Source of the DNA: Zerene cesonia
Taxonomy: Eukaryota > Arthropoda > Insecta > Lepidoptera > Pieridae
DNA length: 64,000 bases
Assembly (NCBI RefSeq): GCF_012273895.1
Contig: NC_052106.1
Span: 1,054,001-1,118,000 of the forward strand
Reading direction: 5' to 3'
In this document: piece by piece, positions 12,370 through 25,368 of the stretch
Position numbering within the stretch: the first letter of the stretch is position 1
How the letters are laid out: every line of letters starts with the position of its first letter
Notes under the pieces: model-generated
What the model saw: only the letters and a program-made list of their open reading frames with translations
Told to the model about the DNA's origin: nothing
Databases searched by the model: none
Position numbers and translations under genes: made by a program

Positions 12370-14061
12370 TTAATAAAAGTTCTTAATCTCCAAATCAATG
12401 TGCATCTCAGCCGCTAGTTCCTTATGCACGGTTACGTTAATGTAAATTCGTCCTTTTTGAAACGGGAAGCTTTTATATAAAGGACTACGTGGCGTCGTCA
12501 TGTTCACAAGGTCGTATTTCCCCTGAAACAATATTTTGTTCCATAATAAAATTAATGGAACTATATACAATTGTTTCGGAAAATTCGCTTGCAAAATAGA
12601 AAGCTATAAAAGTATAATTTGAATCAAATTAAATCGTATTGTCCACCAAAATCGTTCCGTTGCGAAGTGAATGAAAGACAAACAAAGAAACACACTTTCA
12701 CATTTATATTTAGATTTAGCTATACCATTTCTGTACAATAAACATTATTCATAAAGAGTTATCGCTACGTAAAGCACATACAAAACATCCAGAATGTTTT
12801 GCAGACCCCAAAACAAACATTGGCAATTTTATATAGTGATGGACCAATATAAGGTTCTAATTAGTTACATTTTTATTTAAAAATATTTTAAGGGGTAGCA
12901 CACACGTAACCAGAAAAGTAAATTGCGACAATAAAATTAATTAAGTCAGATCATTAGCGTCATTAGATAGGTCTTTAAAGCTGAAACAGAGGGTCCTATG
13001 AAGGTATTTACTAAAATAAACAGCTATATGCGCATGTAATCTCGTAAAAATATCATATTGTATCATCTTTGACTATTCACGAAGTAAAAAAAATTGTGGT
13101 GCGTGGCCTATATCGAAGTCTCGGACGGAATGCTAGTAAGATTATTGGTAAGCATAATAATTAATTACAATATACCGGTGGATACGGGCAATGGGTGGAG
13201 TTAGTGAAGCGCTGGTCTGGTGGCAGCTGGTCCAGCATCCTCTGCAGAGCGTTCCTCATCGAGACACCGATCACGAAGTCATCTTTCTCCATGTCGCACA
13301 TCTTCACGTGGGCTTCCACGAATGTGGGCTTGTAGCGGTTGGACAGAAACTCGTAGAAAAAGAAGTGGGCCTGTAAACAGATTGACTAGCTGACCCGGCA
13401 AACGCTGGTCTGCCTTACTCTTATCATTAAGGGGTATGAAAAATAGATGTTGGCCGATTCTCAGACATAGCCAATGTTTCATAAGAATCGGTCCAGCCGT
13501 TTCGGAGGAGTTTGGTAACTAAAATTGTGATACGGGAATTTTATGTATAAGTTTAAAAAAATCTGATTTTTTTTATGACAGGTTTATCGCAATTAAACAT
13601 GAGATCTTAGTATCTTGATGAGAACTTTTCAATTCGATCCAAACTACAAATACTTGAATAATAAACATATTAATTACTTCTGGACTCTATCAAATACTAT
13701 TTAGAATAAATTATTTAATATCTTAGAAAAAGCTTCGCTATCTTAACTATATGTCATACCAGGGGTGTAGCTACTGCCGTATCCCTACCACCACCTTTAA
13801 GGTGCTTTGATGAGCGATATTTCAGATACATTTTTATGTAGGGGCACTGTCATAAATTTTATACAGGGACTAAAGACACGCTACGCCAGTGCTCATACAT
13901 ACCACAACATTATTGTCTATCGTAAACAGCGTCTGAGCATGTATCTCCATATAGTATAAAGGGCTGCGGCGACTATACCTTCTAGCTGTTAGATTGAAAT
14001 AGGCAAAATATTTTCGGTTTACGTATGTAACTATGGGTCTTTCAGCGCTCGGGTACACTTC
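12370..14061 (-). CDS. DUF1091-like secreted protein, first exon not found
   Basis: Three reverse-strand exons, 14061-13903, 13370-13176 and 12522-12370, all join in phase 0 and give 168 residues ending in a TAA. The pattern NRYKPTFVEAHVKMCD, then HCPYPP joined to GKYDLVNMT, then SFPFQKGRIYINVTVH fits the DUF1091 family (Cys-Pro-Tyr, Gly-x-Tyr, a proline and a final beta strand). Members are about 170-190 residues, secreted and largely uncharacterised; some insect relatives are expressed in chemosensory organs. Only a signal-peptide exon ending in phase 0 seems to be missing, and it should lie above 14064. The gene converges with the odorant receptor. The last residues, IDLEIKNFY, are followed directly by the stop. 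The family call is by pattern only; the coding status is firmer, because three exons share phase and donor/acceptor sites. Confidence 0.65.
13386..13552 (+). repeat. Dispersed repeat, GCTGACCCGGCAAACGCT family
   Basis: About 165 bp in intron 2 of the DUF1091-like gene. It matches 59196-59375 in the GBF1 gene, sharing GCTGACCC, GCAAACGCT, GGCCGATTCTCAGAC, AGAATCGGTC and GTTTCGGAGGA. It probably represents the 3' end of a non-LTR retrotransposon, but I cannot name it. Confidence 0.6.
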
Positions 14062-14225
14062 CTGTGGGTAAAATCATTATACGTTAATTAAAATAGACAT
14101 TGAACTTATATATAGGTAGATAGATATATTAGAAAATATTTTGACGTTTAGTAAACAACAATAACATCGCTATCTTAACTATTTTAAAAAAATGTGTGCA
14201 CGTATCCTATCCTACTTCCTACTAA

Positions 14226-14422
14226 TCCTACTAATATTATAAATGCGAAAGTTTGTAAGGATGTGTGTGTTTGTTGCTCTTTCACGAAAAACCACTGAAC
14301 CGATTGCAATGGAATTTGCTACATAGACAGCTGGACAACTGGAATAACATATAGGCAACTTTTTATCCCGATATTCCTACGGGATACGGGCTTACGCGGG
14401 TGAAACCGCGGGGCGCAGCTAG
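14226..14422 (+). mobile_element. Lep1-like Helitron, complete short copy
   Basis: Starts TCCTACTAATATTATAAATG, ends with hairpin and GCGCAGCTAG, and is flanked by A and T. It is 197 bp and lies in the opposite orientation to the copy at 11631-11830, so the pair brackets the DUF1091-like exons. It is preceded by extra TCCTACT units. Confidence 0.75.
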
Positions 14423-15644
14423 TATACTATATGTGGTTGTCTGTATACGCATACGCAAACTTAATATGTATACGTAGTAAACTAAAAAAGAAATTTCTCA
14501 TTTCAACCCGTGGCTTCAGCTGCGTGATGTAAGCAAATTCCAAAGGAAATGATATGTTTCACAGCGGTAAAAAGCAGCCGATGTCACTCTTTCGACTCCA
14601 AACTATCCACACACGACGTGAAAAAAAAACAATGAAGCACATTTTTTGACACAAAAATAAATACTTATAAGTAAAGATGTTTGAGAAAATCATTGCCGGC
14701 TTGTTATTTACATTTTAATATCCGATATTATAATAAAAAATAGATTTATACCCTGCACTCTATTGAATACAATATATTTATTACAATATAAACGAAATAA
14801 AAGTAAAAACACAATCTACACAGTTTTTGGAACATTTCGACAAACGCAGTGCTTGAAAACAATATACAAACAACATTAAAATGATATCAATGAAATAATT
14901 TAAACGCAATTATTTGAAGTAAATAAAGCCATTATCAATTACTATGTAACAGAGAATGTGGATGCTATCTATTTTATCCGACGTTACCAAAACGCCAAGG
15001 TTTTGAATTGGTACTGTTTCTTGTTTTTTTTTTTCTTAAAAATAAGTTTTTGTCAATCAAACAAATATTACTAATTTGTGCGTAAATTATAAAAAGAACT
15101 AAGATGTTTTTTAATTTGAAGTCACTATTGTTCGATTTTTAAAATAAAAAAGAAGCGGGAAATTCACTTTTGTTTTTTTTTTCATGCTGTCACATGTAAA
15201 GCGGGAAATGTCTAATTTAACTTATTGTTTTTTTTCTTTTTTTGATGCTGTCACATGTAAATAATATATCAGCTACTTTTAACCTAGGAATTAGCAACAA
15301 TCAATATTAAAAAATATATTCTATGGGAACGCAATGTCACTGAATAATAAAATGACATAATAATAATTTACATCCGTTTACAAATAAATTGCTCTCGCTA
15401 ATATCGATTTCGTTGCGGAGATTTATAGCGTGTTTGTTTTCATTATGATGACAAAAGACCCCATATTTTTTATAAAGATCGTAATAAAATATGTGAACTT
15501 TGGATGAGTATATACAGACAAATGATAACACAGACACTTTCTGTATATAAACGCTTATACAGTACGATAAAAATAAAATTTTAATCATGTAATTACTTTA
15601 ATTTTACCGTCATTGTCATTTTAGTATAAAAATATCGTAATTCC

Positions 15645-15961
15645 ATTATCATCATCATCATAATCAGCCCATACATGTTCTCATTGCTGGGACACAGGCC
15701 TCCTATGAGAGTTCAGGCCATAATCCACCACGCTGGCCAAGTACAGGTTGGCAAATGTCGCATGTCGTCGAACTTTTGATTCTTGGACATGCCGGTTTCC
15801 TCACGATGTTTTCCTTCACCGTTTTAAGCAGTGTAACATCAAAATATTCACATCTGCAGATAAATTGAAATATCAATTAATTTCTTACACGCTCGCCCGG
15901 TCTCGAACCCTGACTTATCGATTTTGAAATCCGAGGTTCTCACCACTGAGCCACCACTGCT
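15645..15961 (-). mobile_element. tRNA-derived SINE
   Basis: On the reverse strand the head carries a pol III A-box-like GTGGCTCAGTGGT (15942-15954) and a B-box-like GGGTTCGAGACC (15899-15910). The body, found also at 12087, 41486 and 49950, follows, and then a tail of GAT repeats. This is the fullest copy in the window. Confidence 0.75.
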
Positions 15962-18867
15962 TTTCCACTTGGGTTGACTCGGGATAAAAACAAAATAAAA
16001 TATAACTAATAACACTCGCACATAACGTGACATTGTATTGCTGAAAGATTTATTAAAATCGGTTCAGTACTTCCAGAGATAACTACAAAGTTAGAAACAA
16101 ATTTACAAACATAGGTAACATTTTAATATAGGTATAATTCCGAGCAATGCACAAGCATATTTCATATTATATCATTGTCTCTGTTTGTTTGTCATCTGTA
16201 ATAACCGACATCTCCACAAATATTTACTTGAACGAGAACCTTTTATAGGTATAACAGAGTTATTCATCAGTAAAGGATTACTATTCCTTGATATATAGAT
16301 TAATTTAACAGAGAGGCTACTAGTATATTTTATTATGAAAGTTTGAACATTTGAAAACATAGCAAATCAATAAGTTCATATTGATAAAAATAGAGATCGC
16401 ATTTTTTTGAAATATTTGCAGACTTTATGTTACGGTAACATTTTTATTTCTTTTAAAATGTATGAAGTAGTTTGCAGATTTGTGTGCTTTTTTTATTACC
16501 TGCTACTTTGGTCTAGTGGTAGCTTTAAATATTAAATTAAAAAACTGTTATTTTTATTTATCTTCTACCATGTGTTTATTATCTCATAAGTTTTTACAAG
16601 TTGAGTCCATTTTTATGAATCTTTTTTTTATTTGTAACTTCCATATGGTCCCATTAAAATTAGGTCTAGTTTAGAAAAATTGAAAGTAGTCAAGTTTTTT
16701 AAAGTACGTAATAATCAAACGGAGCTCGAACTCTACGATCACAGAAACATAAAAACAAAACCAGATATAATACAGTTATAACTATTGATATTTCATTCGT
16801 TACATTTTACGACGCTATGAATAAAACATTGCCCAGAATTAAGGGGACGATAAAATAAACAAAACACTTTCATTTCACAACTGACAACATTGTTTCAAAT
16901 CATTCAACAACACAGGAAAATGCGATCGCTTTGAGATTTACGTGTGAAATATGTGAAATATTTTACATATCTACGGATATGAATTCTCATTGTTCAAATA
17001 ACAATGAAAATTGTTAAACCATCTACAAAAAGTTGATAGTTCCTAAAAAAAAATATTTAGCAGGGCTCATATTATGTAATGCAATATTTTAAAATACTAA
17101 TATCTGTGACAAAGCTGTTGTGCATTATTACTTCGAAAAAAAGGACTAAAATATGAGTACGTAACATACGAAATAGAAAAGGTTCTTATTGTTTTGGTTC
17201 GTTCTGGATTCACTCAAAGTTCAAAATATATAGCCTATAGTACTCGGGCATCACAGACATATCCAACGATAAAATAATTTTGAAATCTGCCGTGTAGTGC
17301 GCTCGTTTTAAAATCAAACATGGAAAACTCATCACCTAAATAGTGCTATTGGTAACATAAATTGCTAAGAAATTACCGATAGGATTGATAGACATTCTTT
17401 TCTACTGCCTTACATCAAGCTTTTGTTTCATTTCCTTTTAATTAATCATACAAATCTACTTGTACGATGAATATGGTATGTTTCTATTTCTTCTGTAATT
17501 ATGGTTATAGTGATGTTATAGTGATTATGATGATTATCATTATAGAAAGGTACTTTTTCAATTAACAAAACCACAATGTATATACAAAAGATAGTTAATA
17601 AGAATTTCACGTTTGAATTTTAATTAAATAGTTACTTCTTATATACATAACACATATAAAGATTAGAACAGCTAATACAAAAGTAAATCTATATTTACCA
17701 AAAACGAAAAAATTATCCGTTCAGAACAGATAAATAACGTATTATTTTGTCTCAACGATATTGGATTTGGTATGAGCTTTACACCTCCACGATCTGTGAA
17801 TCCGATTGTGTTTTTGTTTTATACGTAAATCGTTTTTCTACGAAGTATGTCTTGGTATTTTTTTAAATTACCTCTTTCCATAACTCACACTGTGATCTAG
17901 GTAGCTATATCGAGATTCCAAGTTCTATAATAATTTATCTTAAAACAATAACTTACTAGCTCTGTCTAGCTAATGCATTTTTTTGTAGACGGACAGCATT
18001 TTCATTTTTTTTTAATTCACTATAAGCTATAAGTCAAACTGACAGAACAGACAGAGATTCAAATGACACTTTTAGTGATTATGATTTAGTCGCAACTTCC
18101 ATTAAAGTTACATAATTCAACATGGGTTCACACATCATTCCTTCAGTATAGTTAATTATCTCGCGCTCAATGCACTAACTCAGACGTAGACGATGCAATA
18201 TATAATGCAAATTCTAGTAAATACTTAGTCTGGAATCGGGTTGACTTCCATTAACCAACATTCAGTCGAATCACAGGCGTACGGTTGAATTTGTTATTCA
18301 AATTCCGCGCTCGTGTAGCTGTCAGACACATAGGGGAAATCTTTTTATTGTACACGCCTCTGTATTGCTATACGATATATATTATGTAGTATGATCACTT
18401 ACTTTATGAGTTACTTACGTTTTCAATCGTAAAAGTTAAAGTGTATTAATAACGATCAATAAATAAAAAAATATCGAATGACATACGATTTTTTTAATGA
18501 AATATCATGATTCTAATTAAGGTAGGTACTTATGTCAAAAATTTATACAAATTTATTATTTAAATCATAAAAAATATAAATTAACATTATATATTAATAC
18601 GTCACTATTGTCATTAATCATTACGATAGTAAAGGGTGTGCAAAAAATAGCAAAAAATTGGTACAAACAATCGGCCAGACTTAGTCCATCTTATTATATT
18701 TTAATATGTAATACCTTTATGCTAATCCTTCATAATTTATCCGCGTGTGATATAATTACATAATAAAAATAATTATATAACATACATACATACTAACATA
18801 TTTATTTGCTTTGATGTCTAATATATAGAGCAAACAAACAATAAATCCTCCAATACTTCACATAATA

Positions 18868-19081
18868 TCACTAAATAGTATAAAACAATGTCATTTTCCC
18901 TGACCCTATTAGGGACATAGGGACGGGACATGTATGCTTAAATCTTTAAAGCTACGCAACGGATTTTAATGGGGTTTTTTTTTTAATGGATAGAGTGATT
19001 CAAGAGGAAAGTTCATGTGTGTAATAACATCTATTAAACTTCTCAGAATTTAACGCGTGCGAAGCCGCGGGCGAAAGCTAG
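18868..19081 (+). mobile_element. Helitron-like non-autonomous element, second family
   Basis: Begins TCACTAAATAGTATAAAACA and ends GCGAAGCCGCGGGCGAAAG followed by CTAG. It is flanked by A and T and is 214 bp. The copy at 22949-23157 has the same ends and the same interior words (TTTAAATCTTTAAA, AGAGTGATTCAAGAGGAA). Confidence 0.7.
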
Positions 19082-22000
19082 TTGTATAATAAATGAGAGT
19101 TCCTTTGTCCTGCCTTTACGGCGCAGCATGAAACTTTAACGTGAGTTTTTATATAAACTCTATAGAGTTAACTGAGAATGACGTTGGCCGATGTTATCGT
19201 GGTATTGTAAAAAGTACTTAGCAGAAACAAAAACATTGTTCTACCTAGATTTTCCACATCTGCTGTGTATTACAAGAAAATTCAACGCCAATGGACATTT
19301 TTACGATAATTTTAAGTAGGCAGTTGGAAATGTAACGAGGCAGCGACATCTGTTGGATATTATCGTTCTGTTTAATGAGTTCCCGGAAAACTGCGCTAGA
19401 TAGGATTAACGTGAAAAGAAAATTAATTTAATAATTTGATAATTGATGTTCGCAGCTGCTATTGTATATTACGCAATTATTGTATTTTATTTTTGCTACG
19501 GTGATGTAAAGAGGAAAACACGATATATGCAATATTTTAAAAACAGAACACAAAAACAGAAATTGTGAATTTTTCGAAGAATTCTAACTGAACTAATTAA
19601 TGGAATATTTGTTATTGAGTTATTTAAACTTACTTTAAGGAATAGACGCGTCATTGTTAAATTACTATGACTATCAAAATCATACCTCGAAACCACTCGA
19701 AACGAATACCAGCGTTATATTTTCCTTTCTTTCTTCAAAAATTGTTATCATATTCTCACTGTACATAGTACTTAGCCATGCTGGAAACACCTAGATACTC
19801 ATTATTTGTATCCTGCGATCCGTAAATCGTACTCGAGAGGCAGATGTTGCGAACGCTTTTACAATTTTCATGTAAAATATATTTTTAAACATTTCTGAGT
19901 TTTACATAATGAGAAAGAAATAAATGATGTCTTTTTTTATTGTATAAAAGGCTTGCTTTCCTTTAATGCAAATAACTAACTTGAATCATGCTAAATTTTG
20001 TTTTAGTCATTGTTTGAACATAGAAAAAGTGTGTTCAGTGGCATTGCATAAGCTTTATTTATGGATAAGTTTAAATTAAAAATTATGTTTAAACTAAAGT
20101 GTGTTTTATAAAAGTAGGGTTTTTTAGTGTTTATACAAGACTTTTGACTTTTGAAAAGGCGATCAGGATTGTAGCTACGCTTGTCGTAAAGCATTTGATA
20201 CCAACTGATAAACAATATAAACACAAAAGACCGGTTTAAAATCAATTGATTTGAAAAATTTCATTTTAAAAAAAGAATGTTCCATTAAACTAAATAAGTT
20301 CCTAAAATATGTAATTAAATTTAATATTTTATTAGATATTAAAGATAATTTAAATACATTGAAGGTTTACAACACGCGCCAACCCGTCAGTTTGTAGCAG
20401 CGTGGTAACTATACACATTGTACTATCAAAAAGCTAGGGACGAGGAACTGTGGCGATGCCAAAGGCTTGTGTGAATGCCACGTATTTCTTTTATGTACGT
20501 GCACGAACTATTTGTCTATGCGAATACTGGATTTTATATAATACATACTGAAATATGTTGGATTTAAATTTTACAGTATAATTAAAATGCTCGCTTTGTC
20601 TTACGAGTCTTTTTTGAAATGACTTTAACTTCACTAACTTAAACTTTTCTCAGACGTACCTAAAATTTTGGCTTTTATTTACCGTGACCGCAATTTATTC
20701 AGATGTTATTCTTCATTTTTATCGCATACGTTGTACAATATTTTACTACCATATAACAATCTATAATGAATGTCAACAATGAGAGAATGAGTCGAATCTT
20801 TATTAGGCTGTTTGTAAATCGGGTATTAAAATAAATGCCGGAGAAAGATAAGAACTGAATACAACTGAAACTGAATACATCTTCAAGTTGTGTTGCGCGG
20901 ATTTTCGCCGCATGGGACCGACCGGTCCCTTCTTAGCTTCTCTACCCTAATGAAGTGCAACCCTTGACTTTTCTGTGCGTCTGTCTGTCCATCCGTGTAC
21001 CACTAGACTGAAAAGCAACATTTATGCGCGCTAATTCGAGTAACAAAGTGTTATTGCATTTTCCGAATTAATAAATTAGCCCGCCGTCCCCTACGCCGTC
21101 GTATGCCTCCTGGAGCCGGGTGCCTCCCCCCATGCTACGCCGCTGATGACTTCGCAGTTGAAACTATCATAGCTTGGGTTAAATTAACGGATACGCTCAT
21201 CTTCATTTTATAACTAAAATTTCTGTCGAACTGTGATCAATTTTGCAATAATTTAAAACGAAAATACATAATAAACAATATGTAGACAAATAAACTTTTG
21301 CGAACATGTTATAGTAGGTAAAAATTTGAGATTTCGCGTATCTAAATAATGTCTACAAGACAAGTCGTAAAAATTAATACTCAGATAATATATAGAGCTT
21401 CAAATTGTTACCTACATGTCTACATTTCATCTCTTGAGTTATCGACATTTCTAACCCTTATTACCCGTAATTGCTTGAAGATCTGATCCTGCATCTAACA
21501 TTTGCTATTTTAACAATGTTGCCGAAACCTATCAACTAAATCCCGACTTTATATATGATATTACTTTACGTATTTGACAATAAATGTATATTTATTTATT
21601 TTTCACTCTTGCAACGTCGGAGGAAGTGCTCGAATAAATAAAATGAACTGACTTTATTTGCAGCGAACACAATGTTTTATTAAAAGCACGAAACTCTCTG
21701 TTTCTATTGAGTTCAAATTAAATCAAATGCAATAACAAACATACCTATATGACATTGGACCTGATACAAATAAAATCTTATTTTTGAAGTGAATCAAATA
21801 CAATTTTATGTTATTTGTAGTTTGGTCATCCGTCCCCAAATCTATGTTTTTCGATATTTGTTTTATGGCAACTCAATAAATAACTATCAAAGCTGCGTTT
21901 GACGGCGGCACGCCACAGCTGATGATAAATGTTACGAATCTTCGACCTGGCACTTATATTTTTTTTTGCCTCAAGAAACCTATAGGTCATTCATATTATT

Positions 22001-22329
22001 TTTACATTGTTAAAGATATATTTCTTCGTTCATTCATTCATTTTCTATACAATAAAAATGTTTAGAAATAGGTTTAGTTATGGGCGTTTTAATGCGGAGT
22101 GGGGTTCAGACTTCAGTGTGTTCAAACTCCCGAACTCCCCTCTGAATTAATTTGATAAAAATGTTTAAAAAAACATAGTTTTATATACTTTTGGCCATTC
22201 TACTGCTATGAAAAGTCCAGCAGTGCCGCCCATAAACACTGTAACACCAGTAGTATTTCAAGTGCAGTGCGTCGGTAATGACTTCTTATATCAGATGGCC
22301 CACCCAAGGGCGTCGCCAGCCGATGGCGC

Positions 22330-22353
22330 GGGGGGGGGGGGGGGGGGGGGGGG
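22330..22353 (+). repeat. Poly-G run of 24
   Basis: An uninterrupted run of 24 G directly follows GCCGATGGCGC. Runs of this length are prone to sequencing and replication error. The same word group (CCCAAGGGC[GA]TCGCCA) appears inverted at about 22745-22769. Confidence 0.85.
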
Positions 22354-22948
22354 CAAGTTGACTTTACATACTACAATTCATACTTTTCTCATTCTCTATG
22401 AATGAGAATTGTAGGTATTCTGTGACAGTACAGAGCACGAACTCTTGACTATGCAATAAAAAACATGTAAATAAGCTATAATAACATTTATTAGCAAAAT
22501 AAAATAAAAAGGAGTTTGAATTTGACTAAGTGTACAGCGTACAGCGTATTTTTTTAAATTATCAATCAGATTTTTGTATTTAAGAGTGGAATTGGTGAAT
22601 TCATTCGAGTTTCGACGCACGGGAATGATTGTTGAAGTCTTGAACTTCAAGCAAATTAACTCAAATACTTAAGACTTTGGTTGCATTATATTTGGCAACT
22701 TTTTTAGAATCTCCAGGGGGGGGCAGCTGCTCCTCCCTGCCCCCCCTTGGCGATGCCCTTGGGCCCACCTGCTACATTGCTTGCTCTTGCAAATGTTCTT
22801 CTTGTAAGAATAGACGGTATCTTCTCTTGATGATATTGACGTTTAGGTATTATCCTAATAACTATTTTACAAAAATATGTCGAATAAAATACAATGAAAA
22901 AGCTGTTGTGACGTGAAATTAAACATTTTCAGCTTTTTAATATTAATA

Positions 22949-23157
22949 TCGCTACATAGTATAAAACAAATACTCTTTCCTGTCCCTATGTCCCTATGTC
23001 CCTATGTCCCTATGTTTGTTTAAATCTTTAAAACGACGCAACTTGATGAGGTATTTTTTTAATAGATAGAGTAATTCAAGAGGAAGGTTTATATGTACAA
23101 TAAAATCTATGAAACTACTCCAAATTTAACGCGTGCGGAGCCGCCGGCAAAAGCTAG
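22949..23157 (+). mobile_element. Helitron-like non-autonomous element, second family
   Basis: Begins TCGCTACATAGTATAAAACA and ends in a GC-rich segment with CTAG, flanked by A and T. It contains four tandem copies of a TCCCTATG unit near 22983-23014. It is the sister of the copy at 18868-19081. Confidence 0.7.
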
Positions 23158-23452
23158 TGTTTTTATATTGTCTCTGAATCGCAGAGGTGTTCCAAAGCTC
23201 ATAATATTAAAATTAAACCTTTATTAACTCCACAAAGTCTAATATTTTAATTCAGGGAAAGTTATCCAACGAACCGGAGAATTATGAAACACGTATGTGC
23301 CCAGTTATAACAAACTGTAAACTTCCTTCGTTGCCCTTAACTTTTCAGATTAAAATTTTACTGTTTTAAGCATAATTTTCAAACCATTAATATATTGTAA
23401 TTTATATAGTGTATATTGATGATTTTAAAATACGTTTACAAAATCAGCGTAT

Positions 23453-23497
23453 TATGAGTTTCTTTGTGTATAGTTGTTATATTCAAAGAAACTCATA
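23453..23497. repeat. Perfect 14-bp hairpin
   Basis: TATGAGTTTCTTTG (23453-23466) is the exact reverse complement of CAAAGAAACTCATA (23484-23497), with a 17-base loop. Confidence 0.8.
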
Positions 23498-24697
23498 GTT
23501 TTTAAACGCGTATTGAGAAATATAAGTCCCATCGGTGGTACACCTTGATTATATGGCAATGAACTGATATGTAGCGGACCATCTCGCCATCACCCACAAG
23601 AAAAAACATATTACGTTTACAACCGTTTATATGATTTGAAATTGTACAGGATGCAGGTGTTGATAACTTTCTTCTCCTTTATTATAATTTAACATGTCTT
23701 ATGTTATTTGTGTGATACGATTTTTGTGCTAGGATATAGTTAGGAGACTAGAGAGTGACATTGCTAGCTACTTTCAACGGCTGTGTAACTCATTTCCATG
23801 AGAACTTCCGTTCCGATATGGAAAATCTTATATTATGTGCTACTGCTAATCTTTTAAGTAGTGCTGTCTAAGTAGTAAGTTATTATTATTATATTAGTTA
23901 AGTAAGTTTGTTTAAACAGTAGCTGTAAAATTTATTAATTTATTATAATCATGATGTTATAATGATTGAGTTAGGTACTTGAGTATATTTACTGTAAGTA
24001 CTTTTTATAGAGAAGTGACTTGAATAACGTAATTATATATTTTTGATTTCAACAAAAAATGCTTGATGCATTCTGAATAACAAGATTATTAAATTAACTT
24101 TCAGTGAGCTCAAGTGATAAAAATCATTCGGGTGCAAGTATCATGCATACTAAAATTTTCAGTGTCATTCAACGCAATATCAACTACGTTATATTTATTT
24201 ATTTATTTATTCCCATTGTACAAAGAATACAAAATACTATATCATAATTATTGTGACAAACATTGGGCCTTACGGCTATAAGCCATTTATTTCAGGCAAC
24301 CGACGGGTAAAGGATAAAATTATCCTATATAATCAATAGATATATACAAATACATAGGCACATACTTACTATATAAAATATACATATAGAATAACAATAA
24401 ACATATACTTATACATATTATATACATACATATTTATATGCATATACGTATATGTACACACATAAACACAAGAATATAAAAAGCACTTGACGATCGAAAA
24501 GAAAACAGTTAGAGCGAAAGGTAATATAATATTAGAGGTATAAGGTAATAAAATAATGTTCTTTTAGCATCTTTTTGAATAAGGATATAGTTTGAGCACA
24601 TCGAATTCTCTCGGGTTATACTTTTTGAAGCCTACATTCTTGAAATGATTTCAAGAGAGTTCAGGTTAAATTGCGTCCCATACCTACTGCTGCCGTA

Positions 24698-24883
24698 TCC
24701 CACTAATACTATAAATGCCATAGTTTGTGAGGATGAATGTATGTGTATGTGTATGTATGTTTGTTACTCTTTCACGCAAAGACTATTGCTATTGAACAGA
24801 TTGCAATGAAATTTGGTACGTAGATAATTGGACAAGTGGACAACACGTAGGTTATCGAGTGTGAAACCGCGGGGCGCAGCTAG
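24698..24883 (+). mobile_element. Lep1-like Helitron, diverged copy
   Basis: Starts TCCCACTAATACTATAAATG and ends GTGAAACCGCGGGGCGCAG followed by CTAG. It is flanked by A and T and is 186 bp, with a short TATG-repeat expansion inside. Confidence 0.7.
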
Positions 24884-25368
24884 TACAACATAAGTATCGC
24901 ATCTTTCAGTAGGGATGTTCGCTATCAGGGACCTTCATTTTATTTAAGAATGCTGTGACACTATTATTTGAAGATCTTTGAAGGCAAAAATTATCAAACA
25001 ATTAATTAACAATAAAATAAATATTCGTGTTTCGTTTTCATATTTAAACGATCAAAAACAAGGATGTAAAAATTATTTTAAATACACATCATAAAAAAAA
25101 TAGTCGGCAATGACAAATTAATAAATGAAATCATATTTAAAAAAAAATTAAAATGTCTTAAATTAAGAGGTCTATAAGCTCAGCTTCTACTTGACATTTC
25201 CTACAAAAAAAAAATACCTGATGTCAAAACATTGTCGAAATTTAATGTCAACTGTCATATTTGTCTATATTTAGGAAATTTGATTTACCTGAACGTCTAC
25301 TTATCTATCGCCGATGTCTTTATTTTGTTTTCCAAAAAGCCAAATAATTTTGTAGTTATTTGACAACA

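Larger units (their letters stand above)
14062..25368. other. Repeat-rich intergenic region, no gene recognised
   Basis: About 11 kb of AT-rich sequence with only short open frames lacking family features. It contains Helitron-like copies (14226-14422, 18868-19081, 22949-23157, 24698-24883), a tRNA-headed SINE (15645-15961), a 24-base G run (22330-22353) and a 14-bp hairpin (23453-23497). The missing first exon of the DUF1091-like gene should lie in its left part. No tRNA or rRNA gene was seen. Confidence 0.55.

Noticed and set aside
15640..15670. ATC/TCA repeat as a CRISPR-like or regulatory array
   Set aside because: It is the simple-repeat tail of a SINE, seen also at 41486 and 50070.
22208..22405. 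Frame with a poly-Gly run
   Set aside because: Created by the 24-base G run; no other coding evidence.
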